A stretch of DNA of 64,000 bases from contig NC_081554.1 of assembly GCF_963082655.1 (NCBI RefSeq), positions 51,400,750-51,464,749 on the forward strand. The letters are read 5' to 3'. The position numbers were made by a program, and so were the translations under genes. Position 1 is the first letter of the stretch. Each line of letters starts with the position of its first letter. A model generated the notes under the pieces. That model ran no database searches, was not told the DNA's origin, and saw only the letters and a list, made by a program, of their open reading frames with translations. This DNA comes from Stomoxys calcitrans. Taxonomy: Eukaryota > Arthropoda > Insecta > Diptera > Muscidae. Below are positions 10,166 through 21,140 of this stretch, piece after piece.

Positions 10166-12880
10166 ATGAGGTTCAGAATTGGAGGGTCTCCATGGAACAC
10201 TCTTTCTCTGATCATCGCTACATTAGGTTTAGAATAGCACGGCCAGCGGCGAATCCGATAAGCTTCCGGAATAAGTTGAAAACCAACTGCACAAAATTCG
10301 GAAGGCTACTCAGAAGAAGACTTGGGCAAGATAATTTAGACTGTCCATGCATAGAAGAGAGAAAATGTCAACAGGATTACGGTCCTTCGAAAATAGTTGT
10401 CCTCTATGGGAAAGAAAATCAGCCCGAGAAAAACCCTTGTTCAGGTCCTCAGACTTTTTTAACAGAGCATATCGTAAAAAAACGGAATTTTATTGGGATG
10501 TGTATTACACACGGCTCAAGGAATACAATACCAGAGTGGCAAAACGTGCCTCCTGGAAGCTTTTCTGCGAACAGATCGATAGCGTTAATGATGCCGCCAA
10601 AATAAAAAGTTTCTCTCAAAAACCCTTGTCCAAACTGAAATTTTAGTAGACGACATGGGGGTGAGAGCAGAGACAACTGAAGACATGTTGAGTCTTTTGA
10701 TGAAAACCCATGTTAAACAGGAGGGACTCACGGAGACACCGGAATCTGGGAATAATGACGTTAGTCGAAGGTTTATAATTACGGAATCCTTGAGGAGCTT
10801 CAAACTCATTAAGTCATCCGGACCTGATGGAATATTTCCCGCGTTACCCTAGAAAAAGGCAGACTATTTGCGGCCTCATCTGGCCAATATTTTCACAGTG
10901 TGCCTACGACTTGCATATACTCCTCCGAAAGCCTGGCAGGAGGCAAGGATGGTGTTTATAGCTAAGCCCGGCAAGGAAAGTTATGCGACACCAAAGGCCA
11001 TAAGCCGTATGTCCTTTCTACTCTAAACCATGGAACGTATGACATCCAGCGAACTGCTCAAATACAAACAGCATGCCTACATCAAGAGAATGTCGGTGGA
11101 GACTGCCCGGCACGAGGTTGTGCATAAAAAGATGAATCCCTCGATGCCAAAACGTACACCCTGGGGGTATGCATTGACATCGGACCGACACATTGATCCA
11201 ATTCTTAGTCTAGTACTGGGTGGACCGGGTCCTTAGAGACTGGATAAACCATATGCTAAGGAACAGATGGATAAATTGTGTGTCCAATGCCATAAATATA
11301 AGGGAGAAAGTGGCACAGGGCACGCCACAGGGAGGCATGGGTGATCACCATAAATGACCTTTTAAGGATGCTGACTGACAAGGGATTTGTTTCAATACTT
11401 CTTAGGGGTAAGGATCCGAACGAGCTATGCGGAAGGGCTATGGAAAGGGTCTTGCATATGGCATAAGACTGGGCTAGACCCAGAGGTCTCAATATTAACC
11501 CAGAGAGGACTGAAATGTGCATGTCCATGTGGAAGACGAAGGTGGGCCAACGCACCACGTTTCCTCAATAAGATGATTTCGATATCTGACAAGGTCAAAT
11601 ACTTAGGTGCGATTTTGGACTGGAAACTGAATTGGAAGTGACACAATCAGGAGCGCACTGAGAAGGCTCACAGATGTTGGGCACTATATAGATGGGCCGT
11701 AGGCTCGAAATGAGGCCCGAATCCGAGGATGGTACACTGTCTCTACAGGAGCGTGACTTGACCAAAATTTACTTACGCCTCAGTAGTTTGGTGGACTGCT
11801 ATGGAGAAAAAGTGCAGCATAAGGACCATACAACAGGTTCAGAGAACATGTTGTCTTGGCATAGTCGGAACGATGAGGACCACGCCCTCTCAGTCACTGA
11901 AGACTATTCTAGATATCCGATCCATAGACATACAGATTAAGTGTGAGACAGCCACTGCGGCTATGAGACTTTAGGCAAAGGGTGAATGGATTGAGGATGG
12001 GAACAGCTTATATCATCGCTGTATAATCGAGGCGACGATAGGAAATCTAGAAGTGGTTTTCGATCGGATACCTGAGATGAACCTTGAAGTCGAGTGCGAG
12101 GCATTGCTGCCATCGGCACAGTCTTGGATTGACGGAACCCTAGTATTGCCATATGGAAGATCATGTTAAACGGATGGATCAAAGCTAAGGGACAGAGTGC
12201 GCCTGGGGGTCTACATTCAGGACCCAGGTGCTGAGATCTGTTTTAGACTGCCAGACCATAATACGGTCCTGCAGGCGGAGATCCGAGCGATCAGGGAATG
12301 CTTGAAGTGGTGTGGTGCTATCGCGAGGACGTCGAGTGTGTACATTAACGCCTTTTCTGAGGATGGCAAAATCCGCATCGTTTGGGTGCCGGGCTATAAC
12401 TGAGTAAGGGGAAATGAAATGGCAGACGATTTGGCGGTGAAGGCCAGAGGACTGCCGTCAATAAACTTGGTTAACCCGAAGCCCTTCGGGTCGACGCAGT
12501 ACGGGTTAAGAGAGTGGGCGACGAATCCGCATGCAACATGGTGCAACAGCGAAACGGTCGGTAGGATGACGAAAATCCTAAGGGGGGAACCAGATCGTGA
12601 GTAGACAAGGCTATTACTGAAAGGAAGCAAGAAGTAGGTCAGTATAGCTCTTGGTATCATAACGGAACACATAGAACTACGAGCGCACTTATGTAAAATC
12701 GATGCGGTAAGTGATAGATTGTGTAGGGCATGTGGGGAAGATGATGAGGCGTTGGAGCATTTCCTATGTCATTGCCCTGCTTAGAGCGCACAACAAGCCG
12801 ATTACCGGCTTAGGTATATGTCCATAGTTGCATGGGGCGGATTAATATCTGCACCCTCTTTTCAACCTAATCTAACCTAA
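10166..12880 (+). pseudogene. LINE gamma: endonuclease end, RT, RNase H, 3' tail (broken)
   Basis: The longest retrotransposon copy here, 5'-truncated. In order: the end of an APE-type endonuclease with SDHRYIRF (10210-10240); a linker with FCEQIDSVNDAAK (10550-10600); RT with SSGPDGIFPALP (about 10810-10850), KPGKESYATPKA (10960-11000) and SVETARHEVVHKK (11090-11130); thumb with LNKMISISDKVKYLGAIL (11560-11620); RNase H with VLQAEIRAI (12265-12295), VWVPGYN and NEMADDLAVKARG (12380-12450); and a C-terminal Cys/His cluster CRACGEDDEALEHFLCHC (12725-12780). Many stops and shifts occur. The YADD catalytic box is missing: the frame jumps from GFVS directly to ILLRGKDPNELC at 11383-11428. The copy ends in CCTAACCTAA. 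I-group affinity is inferred from RNase H and domain order. No target duplication was found. Confidence 0.85.
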
Positions 12881-13799
12881 GGCGTTTGCAAACATTGGTG
12901 GCGAACCGGAGGACGAAAACTCCAACGAAGTCCATAGCCAAGAGCTATGTTATTTGAAGCTCAAACAAGTAACTTGAAACTATTTAAAGGCAACACCAGA
13001 TTAAAGGTATAATTCTTGTTAAATGGCCAGGAAAAGTCTTACCACTTGGGTTACAAACAAGTTTATGGCTGGTGTTTTTATTCCATGAAAAAAATAGAAA
13101 TAGGAGTATTTCCCAATTTTTATCTTATTGAGATGGTCTCTCCCAACCTTCAATGTTCCTACCCACCGTTATAGTCACTTGCAAATTGAAGATTTTTTTT
13201 GACGATACAAGCTAAAATCCCTCGTATTTTTTTTTTTTGTTATAGTTTACTAGACACTGTGCATGTATGCAACACTTCACTACTGCAGTGATTTTGTTCA
13301 TGCTGTCAGAAAACCAACAACGCCAGCACTGGCAACTGCAATCCCTTGAAAAAGGCAAAGTGTTCATAATTAACTGAATTTAATTTATCATGTACAGAAT
13401 TGTTCGTGAGCCAGCTCGCTAGCGAGCGAGCAAACCAACGACCAGTCCCACCATTTCAACTGGGAACCTCGTTGAAAATTTCACATGTTTTTGGCAAACT
13501 GTTCTTACGAGAAGTGCTTACCGCCCGCCATTCGTAACATTTTCTTCCGGCAGAACCACATGCTGCCGGGAGTAATGTTGGCCATATTATTGAGTGTTGG
13601 GTGTTTGTGGCTGATGACTGCTGCTTGTTTGTCTGCTCACTTGCTTGGTGAATGATGTTGAAGCATTTAAAACTTGGCATTAATCATTGCTTCGAATTCT
13701 GCTTGCCATTCATTGCGAATGTCATGTTCGTTTGTAAGCAAAGAAGCAAATGGAGGGGCCTTGAAATGAAATAAAAGGAGCCTATCTTAAGGACAAAAG
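12881..13799. other. Unassigned intergenic DNA
   Basis: No gene seen. A 14-bp perfect palindrome GCTCGCTAGCGAGC lies at 13414-13427. The small frame at 13456-13680 on the minus strand has no recognisable domain. Confidence 0.45.
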
Positions 13800-13918
13800 C
13801 TGTTTTATTGAGTTCGGATCCATTCGATCCTTCCTTCTGTGCCTGTGGTATCACAATGGATGAAAACGTCTAAGTGAGTCTGGTGGCAGACTGCCACTTA
13901 AACCCAACCTAACCTCAG
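13800..13918 (+). mobile_element. LINE 3'-end fragment
   Basis: GTGCCTGTGGTATCACAATG is followed by GTCTAAGTGAGTCTGG and GCCACTTAAACCC, then AACCTAACCT. This is the layout of a fly non-LTR 3' tail with a CCTAACCT end. A related TGTGGTATCACA piece occurs at 30566. No coding sequence of the same element is joined to it in the same orientation. Confidence 0.55.
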
Positions 13919-13926
13919 TATGGACC

Positions 13927-14362
13927 AGTCAGTCAATTCAGGCCTCTGCAGAACACCACAAGACCAAAGGACTAGGTGCCTGAAGGAAATCCACGCCCAT
14001 AAAATGTTTTGCACCTTGCATTACCATCATCGTACACCCTGCTGAATTTTGCCAGCGTCCAGCATGACATCAAAGACCTGACAGTGCAGTGACCAGTCAG
14101 GACTCCTATCAGCAGGCCCAAGTCATGTTTACTCAGTCTGATATTAGGGGACAACCTGTTCTGCGAAATACGCCCCATTCGTTAGTCAGAGAAAATGCTA
14201 TCATCCTGCCAAGAAACTTGCACAAGGTAGGGCTCATTGATATCGCAGCACAATCTATAGCACATTCCGAGGAAGAAAACACTTTAGAACATGCGCCTTG
14301 CGCAAATAGAAGTTTTTCAATGAGGCAAATACGTTCAACTTTAGGTTCCACTTCAGGTTATC
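13927..14362 (-). pseudogene. LINE C-terminal remnant
   Basis: Read leftwards, the frame 13972-14178 contains LSKHDLGLLIGVLTGHC, a motif typical of the region between RNase H and the C-terminal Cys cluster in I- and Jockey-like elements (K-D-L-LL-G-LTGH). The rest is degraded and the family cannot be fixed. It is opposite in orientation to the 3' tail at 13800-13918, so these are two separate fragments. Confidence 0.5.
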
Positions 14363-14392
14363 ACTTTTTTGCAGGCTTGTCTGAATTAGCGT

Positions 14393-15778
14393 TTTTATAC
14401 CCACCACCAAAAGGATAATAATTTTGTCATTCCGTTGGCAACACATCGAAATATCCATTTCCGACCCTATAACTTATAGATATTCTTGATCAGCGTAAAA
14501 ATCTAAGACGATCTAGCCATGTCCGCCCGTCTGTGTGTTGAAATCACGCTACAGTCTTCAAAAAAATGGATATATTGTGCTGAAACTTTGCACAGGTTCT
14601 TCATTTGACCATAATCAGGTTAAGTTCAAAGATAGGCTATATCGGACTATATCTTGATATAGCCCCCCATAAAAGCTACCTTTATTACCCGATTTAGTTG
14701 AAATTTGGGACAGTGAGTTGTGTTAGGCCCATTGATATCTTTCTGCAATATGGTTCCGATCGCTCTAGATTTGGCTATAGCTGTCATATAGACCGATCCG
14801 CCGATTTCAGGTCTTAGGCCCATAAAAGCCACATTTATTATCCGATTTTGCTGGAATTTGGGACAGTGAGTTGTGTAACTCACAGTCGACGTATTTCTGT
14901 AGTTTGGCCGTGATCGGTCCAGATTTGAATATAGCTGCCATAGAGACCGATCTCTCGATTTAAAGTTTTGGGGGCCACAAAAGGCGTTTTTATTATGCAA
15001 TTTTGCCAAAATTCATTACCGTGAGTTGTGTTAGGCCCATCGATATCTTTCTGCAATTTGGCCCCGATCGCTCTAGATTTGGCTATAGCTGTCATATAAA
15101 CCGATCCGCCGATTTCAGGTCTTAGGCCCATAAAAGCCACATTCATTGAGCGATTTTGCTGAAATTCGGGACAATTAGTTGTGTAGCTCACAGTCGGCGA
15201 ATTTCTGCAATTTGGCCGCGATCGGTCTAGATTTCGATATATAGCTGCCATATAGACCGATCCGCTGATTTCAGGTCTTAGGCCCATAAAAGTCACATTT
15301 ATTAGGTTTTGGGCCGAGAAAAGGCGCATTTATTGTCCGATGTCGCCTTCGACATCCTTCTTCAATTTGGCCCAGATTGGTTTCGATTAGAATATAGCTG
15401 CCATATAGACCGATCTTTCGGTTTAAAGTCTTGGCCCCATAAAAGGCGCATTTATAATCCGATTTTGCTAAAATTTGACACAGTGAATTATGTTAGGCTT
15501 TTCGACATCCGTGTCGTATATTGTTCAGGTCGGTCCATTTTTTTAATGTAGCTACCAAGAAAACCAATATTTTGTTCTACAAAATTGAACAATGACTTGT
15601 ACTTATCAGACCACTTAAAGTCCGTGCCGAATTTGGTCCAAATCAGACCATATTTCAATATAGCTGCTATGGGTGCATAAGTTATTTCACCGGATTTTGA
15701 CGAAATGTGGTTTACATATATACCCGAGGTGGTGAGTATCCAAAGTTCGGCCCGGCCGAATTTAACTCCTTTCTACTT
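14393..15778 (-). repeat. Family A block, subtype 2
   Basis: In reverse orientation it starts with the right end (TTTTTATACCCACCACC, ATTTTGTCATTCCGTTG, ATATTCTTGATCAGCG, CTAGCCATGTCCGCCCG). It has about seven core units with CCATAAAAGCCACATT, ATCCGATTTTGCTG and CAGTGAGTTGTGT. It closes with the left end (CCGAGGTGGTGAGTATCC, palindrome TTCGGCCCGGCCGAA, TTTCTACTTGTT). Both ends are present. Confidence 0.85.
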
Positions 15779-16211
15779 GTTGAGTATTGCGAATTTATAA
15801 AGCTTTTTAAAGCCATCTGGGTAGGATGGCACCAATGAACCTAAATGGCTTAGTGAATGGATTGCAAAAATTAACTATGACTTGACCTTACACTCATAGA
15901 AAAAAGCCTGCTGATAGTAGAATGCACCGTCAGCGGGCTGTTAGTAGTTAATTTTATTGCTTTTGCAGCAGTAGTTGTGCTGTTATAGCCAAATGTTTGC
16001 ACTTTCAGAACAGCGGTATGACTGCTGAAAACTCTGTTGTTTCCTGAAAATGATTGCTGCTTGATTCATGACGGGATTGTTGGAAACTAAAATAAAATAC
16101 ACTGTAAAAGATGATTTTAATTTTTTGAAAGTAAATAAATTGCCTGATCGCAACCACAAAAATTTCCTAAAATAATCGAAACATACGATCGGTAGTAACA
16201 GGCAAACATAA
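15779..16211. other. Unassigned intergenic DNA
   Basis: No gene seen. It contains several GCTG/CAGC-rich stretches (15905-16060) resembling those at 18960-19060, possibly the remnant of an unnamed repeat. Confidence 0.4.
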
Positions 16212-16213
16212 TA

Positions 16214-16428
16214 TTGGGTTGCCCAAAAAGTAATTGCGGATTATTCACAGCTTCCGACTCTGTAATGGCATTCTTTCTTCTGTCAGTTATCAGCTGTTAC
16301 TTTTAGCTTGCTTTAGAAAAAAAGTGCAAAAAAAGAATATTTGATTAAAGTTCATTCTAAGTTTTATTAAAAATGCATATACTTTCTTTTAAAAAATCCG
16401 CAATTACTTTTTGGGCAAACATAATAAA
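16214..16428 (+). mobile_element. Cecropia-type mariner MITE, right end eroded
   Basis: The left terminal repeat TTGGGTTGCCCAAAAAGTAA starts after TA at 16212. The interior matches the other copies (CTTTCTTCTGTCAGTTATCAG, GCTGTTACTTTTAGCTTGC, TTGATTAAAGTTCATTC). The right end reads AATTACTTTTTGGGCAA and then departs into ACATAATA instead of CCCAATA. A 13-bp direct repeat GGCAAACATAATA lies at 16201-16213 and 16414-16426. Confidence 0.85.
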
Positions 16429-16497
16429 TAGCCCAACATTCCACAGATCACGGGTGGTGTGCGAAAAAATAAAACTCAAGTGATGAAAAATAGCAAT

Positions 16498-17456
16498 AAC
16501 AAGTAAAAGCATGCTAAGTTCGGCCGGGCCGAATCTTATATACCCTCCAACATGGATTATATATGTCAAGTTCTTTGAATGACTTTTTCAAATATGTCAA
16601 GTTATTGACCTTTATGAACCGTGCTTGTCATGGCTGTTAGAAGCCAAAAAAAAAAAAATCACCACCTTCAAAATTTCCAGCAAATCGAGTAAAAATTGCA
16701 CTCTCCAGTGGCTCAGAGAGTCAAATCAAAGGGAGATCAGTTTATACGGAAGCTATATCAGATTATCAATCGATTTAGACCATACTTGGAGCAGTTGTTG
16801 GAAGTCATACCAAAATGACATATGCAAAATATCAACCGAATAGCGCCCTCTAGAAACCCAAGAAGTCTAATCGGTTTATATGGCTGCCATATCAGGTTAT
16901 GGACTGTTTTAGACCATACTTGGAACAGTTGTTGGAAGTTATACCATAATGATATGTGCAAATTTTCAGCCAAATCGGGTAAAAATTGCGTTCTCCATTA
17001 CCCCAAGATGCCCAATCGGGAGATCGTCAGGTTATGAACCGATTTGAACCATACATAGTACAATTGTTGGAAGTGATAGCACCAAAAACCATGTGCCACA
17101 TCTCAGCCAAATTGGATAAAAAATTTCGCCCTCTAGAAGCTCAATAAGTCAAGACCCGAGATCAACTTATACAGCAGCCAAATCCAAACATGGACCCAAT
17201 TTGGCACATTTACAATCCCAACCGGCGGTTAATGTTGGTCGGTTGGTATTGTAAATTTGTGCAAAATTTCAAGCGCCATGCTTTACTCTTCGAAAGTTTG
17301 CGTGCTTTCGACGGACAGACGAATGGAAGGACAGACGAACGGACATGCTAAATCGACTCAGAAGGTCGAGAAGATCAAGAATATATATATATACTTAATG
17401 GGGTCTTAGAATGACTAGACTAGTATACCCTCATCCTATGGTGGTTGGTATAAAAA
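16498..17456 (+). repeat. Family A block, subtype 1
   Basis: Complete block. Left end: AACAAGTAAAAGCATGC, palindrome TTCGGCCGGGCCGAA, ATACCCTCCAACATGGA. Core units with ATCGGTTTATATGGCTGCC, CAGTTGTTGGAAGT and GCGCCCTCTAGAA. Right end: GACGGACAGACGAATGG, AAGATCAAGAATATATAT, CATCCTATGGTGGTTGG and TATAAAAA. Confidence 0.85.
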
Positions 17457-17509
17457 GGGGTTTCAAATAACAAACAAGGACTCTCAACAGTGAAAAATAC
17501 CAATAACAA

Positions 17510-17689
17510 GTAAAGGCGTGCTAAATTCGGCAGGGTCTAATCTCAGATACCCTCCATTATAGGTAAAACAAGGTTTTTACCCGGCATCTCTTTGTTGGCA
17601 AACAGAGAATCATGCTAAGAATGGCGTTCTATATGGGTTCATGAAGTAAAATCAGGAGATGTGAGGTATATAAGCTTATGAACCATATT
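17510..17689 (+). repeat. Family A left-end module, truncated
   Basis: TAACAAGTAAAGGCGTGC, a degraded palindrome, GATACCCTCCATTATAGG, CCCGGCATCTCTTTG and part of one core unit. It is cut by the LINE alpha fragment at about 17690. Confidence 0.7.
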
Positions 17690-18115
17690 TTGCACAGCTG
17701 TTGGGGGTTTAGACCGCGCGTCATGCATTGGGTATATACTGCAGTTGTCAGACCTTTAATGCTATATGGTGATGTGATCTGGTGGACGGCGCTTCAAAAG
17801 TCCGTCCACCAGATCACAAATTTCTACGACCTCTGCCATGGGGCTAAGGGAGCTTTCTCTTTGGTCATGTGGCAGCTGTAGACACTTTGTTATCCTTGAT
17901 ACAATGTCCGATGTCGCAGACATTGTAGATTACACCGTGCCTCAGTCGCTTTTTGGTAAAAAGTACTGTACCACTGTACCCTGGTAATAGAAGTTACATA
18001 GACCTCTATACGGATGGTTCCAAACTAGACTTTGGGGTGTACTCTAAAGGTCTAGAACTGGTCATATCGAAACGGTTATACGACTACTGCAGTGTGTATA
18101 CTTGCAATTAAGGAA
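17690..18115 (+). pseudogene. LINE alpha fragment: RT thumb to RNase H (broken)
   Basis: Reads FRPRVMHWVYTAVVRPLMLY then GDVIWWTALQKS, the conserved thumb segment of RNase H-bearing non-LTR elements. After a frame change it reads KGAFSLVMWQL. Further on, in other frames, it has IDLYTDGSKLDF with GVYSKGLELV, the first RNase H motif with its aspartate. It stops within the second RNase H motif near AIKE and is joined to a family C block. It matches the fragment at 1-627 over the overlapping part. A perfect hairpin interrupts the coding order at 17773-17818. Confidence 0.75.
17773..17818. repeat. Perfect 17-bp inverted repeat with 12-nt loop
   Basis: Left arm 17773-17789 (TGTGATCTGGTGGACGG) is the exact reverse complement of 17802-17818. 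The loop is CGCTTCAAAAGT. The left arm is native LINE alpha coding sequence; the right arm replaces the sequence expected after LQKS. Confidence 0.9.
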
Positions 18116-18117
18116 GA

Positions 18118-18960
18118 GAGATAGACCCATTGATAAGTATATCGACCAACTCAGAATCACATTCTGATTCGATTCAGCTATGCGCGTCTGTCTGTCTGTC
18201 CGTGTGTCCATATTAATTTGTGTACAAATTTCATCCGATCGTCTTCAAATTTGGTATGGGCATGTTTGTTAGCCTTAATACGAAGCTCCCATATATATGT
18301 TTGTCCGATTTGCAGTAATAATGCAATAAAATGGTAATTTGTTAACCGATTCTCTTGAAATTCGTTAGGAAGGTGATTTTCATGGAAATCGGTAGAGATT
18401 TAGATAAATCTCTCATATATATATCGCCTGATTTTCACTCCTAGAGCCACTGCAAGCGCTTTTATTGACTAATCTTCCCAATGCTTTGCTCGACGACTTC
18501 CACAATGTCTTTAAAGTTTGCTCGAAATCGGTTCAGATTTAGACATAGCTCTCATATATATGTTCGTCCGATTGGCAGTAATACTGCTACCAAAGGGTCA
18601 TTTGTTAATCCATTCTCTCGAAATATATCAGGAAGGATTTTCTCACCCGACCCAAATTTACATAGAACTATCTTATATGAATATCACACGATTTTCACTT
18701 CTACAGCCATTGCAAGCGCATTTTCGGACCAATCTTGCCAAAATTTCGTACAACACTTTTCTCAACGAGAAATGTGAGAAGTTTGCTTGAAATCGGTTCA
18801 GAATGAGATATAGCTCCCACATATATGTACGTAAAATTTTGGGTAATTTGCAATAATGTTGTCATTTGTGAACCGTTTTTATTATAGTTCGAACATATTT
18901 GCTCGAAATATGATACGGATTGTTTAATAACCCATAAAATAAACTGGCATAAAATAAACA
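18118..18960 (+). repeat. Family C block
   Basis: Left end without the terminal box: ATAGACCCATTGATAAGTAT, CGTCTGTCTGTCTGTCCG, TTAATTTGTGTACAAA, TTCATCCGATCGTCTTCAA. The core alternates TATATATGTTTGTCCGATTT and CGCCTGATTTTCACTCCTAG units with TTGCTCGAAATCGGTTCAGA. The right end is degraded. Confidence 0.8.
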
Positions 18961-19764
18961 GCAGATTTTTGTTAGCTAAAATTGCAGTCCGAAATGTTGG
19001 CTAAAACAGTAGCACTATGTTTGCTGAAAACCAAACTGCTGTTTTAGCAAACATTTTTGCTATTTTGAATAACAAATATCGTTGAGTATTCATAACGTTC
19101 CTCTTAACACAAAACTTCAACTGAATTTAATTTTTATTTTCAATTTTTCTTTTTTCAGATACATAATTCTCGTAAGCTAACACCCTTGAACTACAGTATC
19201 ACTGAATTCAAAACTGCAATGACTTTAAGCTCAACGCCTTCCACTTACAAACTAAAGGCCCTGATGACCAGACAGTGAAAACGGCATTCCATAGTTGGTC
19301 TCAGCTTAACTGATTTACTGTAAATGTTTCCTTAAACGTTGGTTGTGCGTTGTGCGTGACACTCTGGCAGTTTAAGTTGCCATGGGTTGTCATATTTGGA
19401 TGAATAATTTTTTTATTTGTTCACTTTTATGCATTAAAGCGATATCAGTGTCAGTGCCAGCAGGCAAGACAGCAATCACCTTGACATCACGGTTCTTGGA
19501 AGGACTTACTCATCTTCAACGGTAATGGATATAATACGAAATTATATTAAAAAAGAAATTCAATTAATAGTGCAATGGCGAGTAGGGTTGCAGAAAATTG
19601 AATTTTCGAAAACCAAATTGTAATGGGAAATAAATGAGAAGGACACACAGAGAGCAAAACGTGAGTGTGTAATCCTTTGAGAAACAAGGTATCATATCAC
19701 CAAGACTTTATGGCATGCGTACAATATTTAAAACAGCCTTAAAGTTTAACTAGGCCGAATCATA
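18961..19764. other. Unassigned DNA with an imperfect hairpin
   Basis: No gene seen. 18995-19012 and 19036-19053 can pair over 18 positions with two mismatches (TGTTGGCTAAAACAGTAG against CTGCTGTTTTAGCAAACA), loop 23 nt. The remainder is AT-rich with no supported frame. Confidence 0.45.
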
Positions 19765-20618
19765 ATAAGTAAAAACGTGCCGGGCCCATCCCAATCTGAT
19801 ATACCCCCCACCATGGGTCGCACTTGTAAAGCTCTTTGCCCGTTATCTCTTTGTAGGCAAACAAAGGATAATTGATAAAAATTTGGTGTTGGAGACCATA
19901 GTGGAAGTCATTGTGCAAAATTTCAGCCGAATCGCGCCCTAAAGGTGCTCAAGAAGTAAAATAGGGAGCGCACAACAAGCCGATAAGTGGCTTAGGTGTA
20001 TGTCCATAGTGGCATGAGGCGGATTCATATCTGCACCCTCTTTTCAACCTAGCCTAACCTAAAATAGGGAGATCGGTTCATATAGGAGCTATATCAGGTT
20101 ATAGGCCATATCCGGAACATATGTTAAAGGTCATAGGAGAAGATGTTGTGCAAAATTTCAGTCAATTCAAATTTTAATAAAAATTGCGCTCTCTAGAGGC
20201 TCAAGAGGTATAATCGGAAGACTCTATGAGGAAGCTATATTAGGTTCTAGACCTACTTGCACCTACTCTTGAATGTCATAAAAAATGTCAAAGTAGAAAA
20301 TTTCAGCCAAATCGGAAGAGAATTGCGCCATCAAGGGGCTCAAGAAGTCTAATCGAGAGATGGGTTTACATTGGCCCATTTACAATCCCAACCAAATAGA
20401 AAGTAGTTTTTCAAAATTTCAAGCACCTAGGTTGCTCCATTGGTTCTTAAAATCCTTTCGACAGATAAACAGATGGGCGGACGGCTAGACGGATGGACAG
20501 ACGGACGGACATAGCAAGATCGACTTACAATGTGTGTGGGGTCTTAGACCAATATTTCGATGTGTTACAAACGGAATGAAGTTAGTATACTTCCATCCCA
20601 TGGTCGAGGGTATAAAAT
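19765..20618 (+). repeat. Family A block, subtype 1, interrupted by a LINE stub
   Basis: Left end degraded (AGTAAAAACGTGCCGGGCC, ATACCCCCCACCATGGG). Core units have GCGCTCTCTAGAGGC and CCAAATCGGAAGAGAATTG. The right end has GACGGATGGACAGACGG, CCATCCCATGGTCGAGG and GTATAAAA. A 92-bp LINE gamma 3' end lies at 19969-20060 within the first core unit. Confidence 0.8.
19969..20060 (+). mobile_element. LINE gamma 3' stub with target-site duplication
   Basis: 92 bp matching the last part of the copy ending at 12880: GCACAACAAGCCGATAAG, TATGTCCATAGTGGCATG, CACCCTCTTTTCAACC, ending CCTAACCT. It is flanked by AAAATAGGGAG at 19958-19968 and again at 20061-20071, an 11-bp target-site duplication. It was made by target-primed reverse transcription and is extremely 5'-truncated. 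Confidence 0.9.
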
Positions 20619-20823
20619 GTCACACAACCGTATGGTAAAAATTCTTCGCTTTTCGAAACTTATAATCAAAATACTAGCCGGACAGGGCCCGCTCCGCAGC
20701 GCCTTTTTTCACTTTCGTATATTATCCGGGCCCAATACTGTCACGTTAGGAAATAAGTCCTGTTTGGGTTGTGCTGGTATGGCCTTTCAAATATTTCGCG
20801 CCAATGTGGATATTATATCGGCG

Positions 20824-21140
20824 GAAAATGCAAATTTTGCCCATGAACATTTCATTGAGGAACAGGGGCAAACTTCTCACATATCAATGAGTGCAGTCCG
20901 ATTCAAGTTTTAAGCTCAATGATAAGGGGCCTCCTTCTTATAGCCGAGTCCGAACGGCGTGCCGCAGTGTGACACCTCTTTGGAGAGAAGTTTTACATGG
21001 CATAGTACCTCACAAATGTCGCCAGCATTAGGAGGGGAAAACCACCACTGAAAATTGTTTCTGATGGTTTCGCCAGGATTCGAACCCAGGCGTTCAGCGT
21101 CATAGGCGGACATGCTAACCTCTGCGCTACGGTGGCCTCC
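20824..21140 (-). repeat. tRNA-derived SINE, near full length
   Basis: Read leftwards from 21140: GGAGGCCACCGTAGCGCAG (A box), ATGTCCGCCTATGACGC, B box GGTTCGAATCC, then the unrelated body with GGTTTTCCCCTCCTAATGC, ATGCCATGTAAAACTTCTC, AGGCCCCTTATCATTGAGC and a GTTCCTCAATGAAATG-type 3' part. Flanks ATTATATCGGCG (20812-20823) and ATTATATTGGTG (21141-21152) look like a 12-bp target duplication with two differences. Confidence 0.85.

Noticed and set aside
13414..13427. Perfect palindrome GCTCGCTAGCGAGC
   Set aside because: Short, isolated and not associated with any element end. Chance occurrence is plausible.
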